A stretch of DNA of 64,000 bases from Crocinitomicaceae bacterium (lineage in GTDB: Bacteria > Bacteroidota > Bacteroidia > Flavobacteriales_G > Salibacteraceae), in NCBI GenBank assembly GCA_002713215.1, contig PAVO01000019.1, positions 62,001-126,000 of the forward strand. Direction: 5' to 3'. Of the stretch, positions 61,546 through 64,000 are shown piece by piece. The first letter of the stretch is position 1; the number at the start of each line of letters is the position of its first letter. The notes below the pieces were generated by a model. The model saw only the letters and a list, made by a program, of their open reading frames with translations, did no database searches and was not told where the DNA came from. Position numbers and translations under genes: made by a program.

Positions 61546-62301
61546 TTAGTTCTCCTTATTAACAATGGTACTGCTTGCCTGGTCGGTTGGCAATACCAAC
61601 ATATCACCAATGTTAACATGTGCTGGTCGTGTAATTACAAATTCAATGGTTTCGGCAATATCAAATGCAGAAAGCGGGATATATCCATCATACACTTTCG
61701 ATGCCTTTTCCTTATCTCCGTGGAAGCGAACCTCTGAAAATTCGGTTTCAACCAGTCCCGGGTTTATAGTTGTGACCTTAATTCCGTATGGATTAAAATC
61801 TTTGCGCATTCCTTCACTGGCCGCTACCACTGCATGCTTACTCGCGCAGTAAACCGTTCCATTGGGGTAAGTTTCCAACCCGGCAATCGATCCAATATTT
61901 ACAATATGCCCGGATTTTCTTTTAACCATTTGCGGGGCAATGGCCCTGGTGACGTACAACAAACCTTTTACGTTTATGTCCATCATATTGTCCCAGTCTT
62001 CCAGGTCACCTGTGTGTACCGAGTCTAATCCATAGGCATTACCGGCATTATTAATCAGGACATCAATCTGTTTAAATTCATCGGGTAAACCAGCAATTAG
62101 TTCTGGAATTTTATCCTTGTCGCGTACATCGAAGTTGAGTGTATGAATGGATGTCAAATGGCTCATGTTTTCTTTCATAGCATCCAGCCGGTCTTGTCTT
62201 CTTCCGGTTAGTATAAGTCTAAACCCTAAGCTAGCCAACAGCTCAGCCGTGGCCTTGCCAATTCCGGAAGTTGCACCCGTAATAAAAACAGTTTTATCCA
62301 T
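61546..62301 (-). CDS. Short-chain dehydrogenase/reductase (YdfG-like)
   Basis: 251 residues. Classical SDR: cofactor motif TGATSGIGKA at residues 8-17, NNAGNAYG, and the catalytic Ser/Tyr/Lys in GSIAGLETYPNGTVYCASKHA. The sequence is close to the YdfG/serine-3-dehydrogenase type, which reduces 3-hydroxy acids and related aldehydes with NADP. Real substrate unknown. 47 bp separate it from the GNAT gene on the same strand. Confidence 0.92.
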   Translation of the reverse strand: MDKTVFITGATSGIGKATAELLASLGFRLILTGRRQDRLDAMKENMSHLTSIHTLNFDVRDKDKIPELIAGLPDEFKQIDVLINNAGNAYGLDSVHTGDLEDWDNMMDINVKGLLYVTRAIAPQMVKRKSGHIVNIGSIAGLETYPNGTVYCASKHAVVAASEGMRKDFNPYGIKVTTINPGLVETEFSEVRFHGDKEKASKVYDGYIPLSAFDIAETIEFVITRPAHVNIGDMLVLPTDQASSTIVNKEN

Positions 62302-62348
62302 AGATTAAATTTTAAGGATGGTGAAATTATATATTCTACCCAGATGAT

Positions 62349-62894
62349 CTATTGAAATTTTAGCGAATAGATTTTTGCATCACACAGGCAAGGAGGGTCT
62401 CCGCAAACCGGACAGATAAAACCCCGTTTTAAGCTATCTTCTTTCCAGTAATTTCTTACGGTCTTTAAATGGACAAAGCCCTTGCTTTCCAGTAGGGGTG
62501 AGAACGGTGTCTCGTCATTTTTGGTCCAGGCTGCTGATACAATTACATCAACCTTTTCCTTGAGCCAGGCTTCTCCCAGATCGAATAAACAGCGAGCAAT
62601 TCCCTTGCTTCGGTGCTCATCAACAACCGCAGTCATTTTCCGGTAGCCTATGTTGGAGTAGTTTCCAAATTCCTGATTGACCCACTCGGGGTCAGCATAC
62701 AATTCTTGTTTCAGTTCATCAGTTTTTAGTATTTGTAACACGGAAAATCCGATCAACTCATCATTGTTGCTTTCTATAACCAGTTTAGAGTTTGGATCGT
62801 GGGAATAGTATTGAAGTTCGTTTTTGGTAAGGTAGTTTTTACCAAAACTTGAATCGGCAAGTTCTATGATTTGATTTGCTAGGCTAGAGTTCAT
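62349..62894 (-). CDS. GNAT acetyltransferase with C-terminal cysteine cluster
   Basis: 181 residues. GNAT fold with the acetyl-CoA motif in EHRSKGIARCLFDLGEAWL (about 114-132) and ESKGFVHLKTVRNYWK. The last 25 residues add CPVCGDPPCLCDA, four cysteines that could bind zinc, not part of the usual fold. Substrate unknown. Probably in the transcript with or ahead of the SDR gene. Confidence 0.85.
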   Translation of the reverse strand: MNSSLANQIIELADSSFGKNYLTKNELQYYSHDPNSKLVIESNNDELIGFSVLQILKTDELKQELYADPEWVNQEFGNYSNIGYRKMTAVVDEHRSKGIARCLFDLGEAWLKEKVDVIVSAAWTKNDETPFSPLLESKGFVHLKTVRNYWKEDSLKRGFICPVCGDPPCLCDAKIYSLKFQ

Positions 62895-63095
62895 TTACGA
62901 TTCAAGTGCCAGGTGTGACTTAATACAAAGGAAATTAAAAAGTGATGACCCCGTTGAGATTATAGGGTCACAGACATTCAGTTGGCGTCACCAATGTTTT
63001 GTGGCGATTAAGAGCAGGCTTAACTGCCTTAAAGTCGAACCTGTTTGTGCCGAAAATCAAAGAGTTGTATAAATTGAAATTGTTTTAAAATTTGA

Positions 63096-63602
63096 TTATT
63101 TAAGTGTATCACTGAGTGTTCCACTCATTGCCGCAGGAAATGAAACAATAATTATTCTTTTTATTGCTAGAATTTCATCTATTTCCCATGGACATTTTTG
63201 AATTATGGTGAGAATAAGTCCTACGACAATCAAAGAGATCAAATACGTTCCAATAACTCTCTTCAAAAACTCTTTGACATAACCTTTAAACGTGACTTTG
63301 TAAAAGTTAAAGAAAACAAAAACCGAGATCATTAATATGGACAGAATTGAAATAATACCAACATTTATTAAGGGAAGTGACTCACCAAGGTTCCATGCCT
63401 CTTCTGTTAAAGAAACAGGAATGGCTAAAAGTGCTGATCCGATAGCTACTTGCATAATATCTCGAGGTTTAAATTCAAGCATTAATGGTTTTAGAGCATA
63501 ACTAATTATCTCTCCTGATTTGTCAGCGATCGGAACTATTCTATGCAAGTACCCACCAATTCGTTTTATTGTGGTTTCCTTAATTTCTACTTTCGGTTCC
63601 AT
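63096..63602 (-). CDS. DUF2391/TIGR02587-type membrane protein
   Basis: 168 residues from the ATG at 63602 (MEPKVEIKETTIKRIG), chosen because the earlier ATG at 63647 adds 15 residues with no family similarity. The DUF2391 core is clear: DIMQVAIGSALLAIPVSLTEEAWNLGE, followed by helices in LINVGIISILSILMISVFVFF, LISLIVVGLILTII and IIIVSFPAAMSGTLSDTLK. Function unknown; an inner-membrane protein. Confidence 0.8.
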   Translation of the reverse strand: MEPKVEIKETTIKRIGGYLHRIVPIADKSGEIISYALKPLMLEFKPRDIMQVAIGSALLAIPVSLTEEAWNLGESLPLINVGIISILSILMISVFVFFNFYKVTFKGYVKEFLKRVIGTYLISLIVVGLILTIIQKCPWEIDEILAIKRIIIVSFPAAMSGTLSDTLK

Positions 63603-63812
63603 TTTTATCCTTATAAACCATTGTTCGATGTGGGAATGGTATTTCAACTCATTCTTCTAATTTCCACATTCAAGTTTTTCCTAAAAATAGTTATTCAAAT
63701 CTAAACAAAGGAGACTCTCGTTCTTGCTTTATTGAAGAGGTAGTAATTCAACATGGTACCCAATCAGAATAAATTCAATCGTTATTTTTGACGTTATTGT
63801 AAAATTGTTTGC

Positions 63813-64000
63813 ATGTTAGATTTAAAATATTCGAATAAACTACTTAAGTTGGCTCTTATTACGTTGATTGCATGCCCCAATATAGGAAACGCTCAAGTTT
63901 TAGATTTTGACAGTGAGGCAATTGAGCAAGATTTCGTTTATAACTTAAATCAATACGCTAACAGCTATATTGGCTCTGAACTAGATGCTTATAGTTTGAA
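63813..64000 (+). CDS. 5' end of an exported protein (runs off the window)
   Basis: An ATG at 63813 opens a frame that stays open to the last base. It encodes MLDLKYSNKLL followed by a hydrophobic stretch (KLALITLIACPNIGNAQV) typical of a signal peptide, then an acidic segment. A TTGTTTG directly upstream resembles the -7 box. Family cannot be told from about 62 codons. Confidence 0.6.
   Translation, partial: MLDLKYSNKLLKLALITLIACPNIGNAQVLDFDSEAIEQDFVYNLNQYANSYIGSELDAYSL

Noticed and set aside
62982-63095. Small RNA or gene in the 200-bp gap after the GNAT start
   Set aside because: Only a short TGACCC/GGGTCA inverted repeat (about 62946-62973) is visible; there is no clear promoter, terminator or coding frame.
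1-64000. CRISPR arrays, tRNA or rRNA genes, insertion sequences, integrases
   Set aside because: I saw no regularly spaced repeats, no cloverleaf-like segment in the gaps, and no transposase or recombinase reading frame.

Overview
The window comes from an AT-rich Bacteroidota chromosome, most likely an aerobic member of the Flavobacteriales or a close relative. Four things support this. Many genes are preceded by the Bacteroidota -7 promoter element TAnnTTTG. Two genes (one intact, one decayed) carry type IX secretion C-terminal sorting domains. The order acpP-fabF-rnc-IPExxxVDY gene-pyk is present. Several Bacteroidota-typical families occur (TPR histidine kinase, DUF4846, DUF4136, class 1 isoprenoid enzyme, LysS with a C-terminal winged-helix extension). 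Coding density is high and only one gap exceeds 300 bp. I found no tRNA, rRNA, CRISPR array, prophage or insertion sequence.

Layout. 1-3.2 kb: 3' part of an RND efflux permease with a terminator. 3.2-8.6 kb: two diverged secreted paralogs separated by a copy of their promoter region (a perfect 60-bp direct repeat), then a PH-domain membrane protein and a MacB/FtsX-type permease. 8.6-10.5 kb: tilS and a divergent DUF3109 cysteine-cluster protein. 10.5-14.8 kb: a 530-bp regulatory gap, then nrdB-nrdA ending in strong RNA hairpins. 15.5-19.4 kb: a DASS transporter and a caspase-like/DUF4384 pair. 19.5-28.2 kb: CoA-transferase, yicC-gmk-nadD, two EamA exporters, an ArsC-like protein, a flippase-like membrane protein with an HNH_5 protein, and pheS. 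28.3-33.2 kb: acpP, fabF, rnc, the IPExxxVDY gene, pyk and a bacilliredoxin. 33.2-36.2 kb: an ECF sigma factor, a one-TM protein and a TPR histidine kinase in one operon. 36.3-45.9 kb: CDF metal exporter, DUF4136 lipoprotein, beta-barrel, FAD oxidoreductase, NdpA-like nucleoid protein, cytochrome P460-like lipoprotein, metallophosphoesterase and an isoprenoid-synthase-like enzyme. 46-47.7 kb: a TPR pseudogene. 47.9-53.9 kb: HxlR regulator, lysS flanked by two paralogous 308-residue secreted proteins, and a TlpA-like thioredoxin lipoprotein. 54-55 kb: remnant of an M1 aminopeptidase with a T9SS tail. 55-64 kb: truncated hemoglobin, tryptophan 2,3-dioxygenase, GT9, a T9SS-secreted esterase, DUF4846, SDR, GNAT, a DUF2391 membrane protein and the start of another exported protein.

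Most of this is core metabolism (nucleotide reduction, fatty acid synthesis, translation, glycolysis) mixed with envelope and secreted proteins of unknown role. I see no complete, clearly new multi-gene system. The best leads are a long duplex hairpin just after the RNase III gene, nested hairpins overlapping the end of nrdA, -7 boxes only 4-5 nt from start codons (probable leaderless mRNAs), the duplicated promoter block at 5.0/6.8 kb, the caspase-like/DUF4384 pair, the paralog pair around lysS and the isoprenoid-synthase-like enzyme. Start codons were moved inward in several genes where a promoter element, an overlap or the family N-terminus called for it. Residue positions are hand counts. 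No database search was possible.
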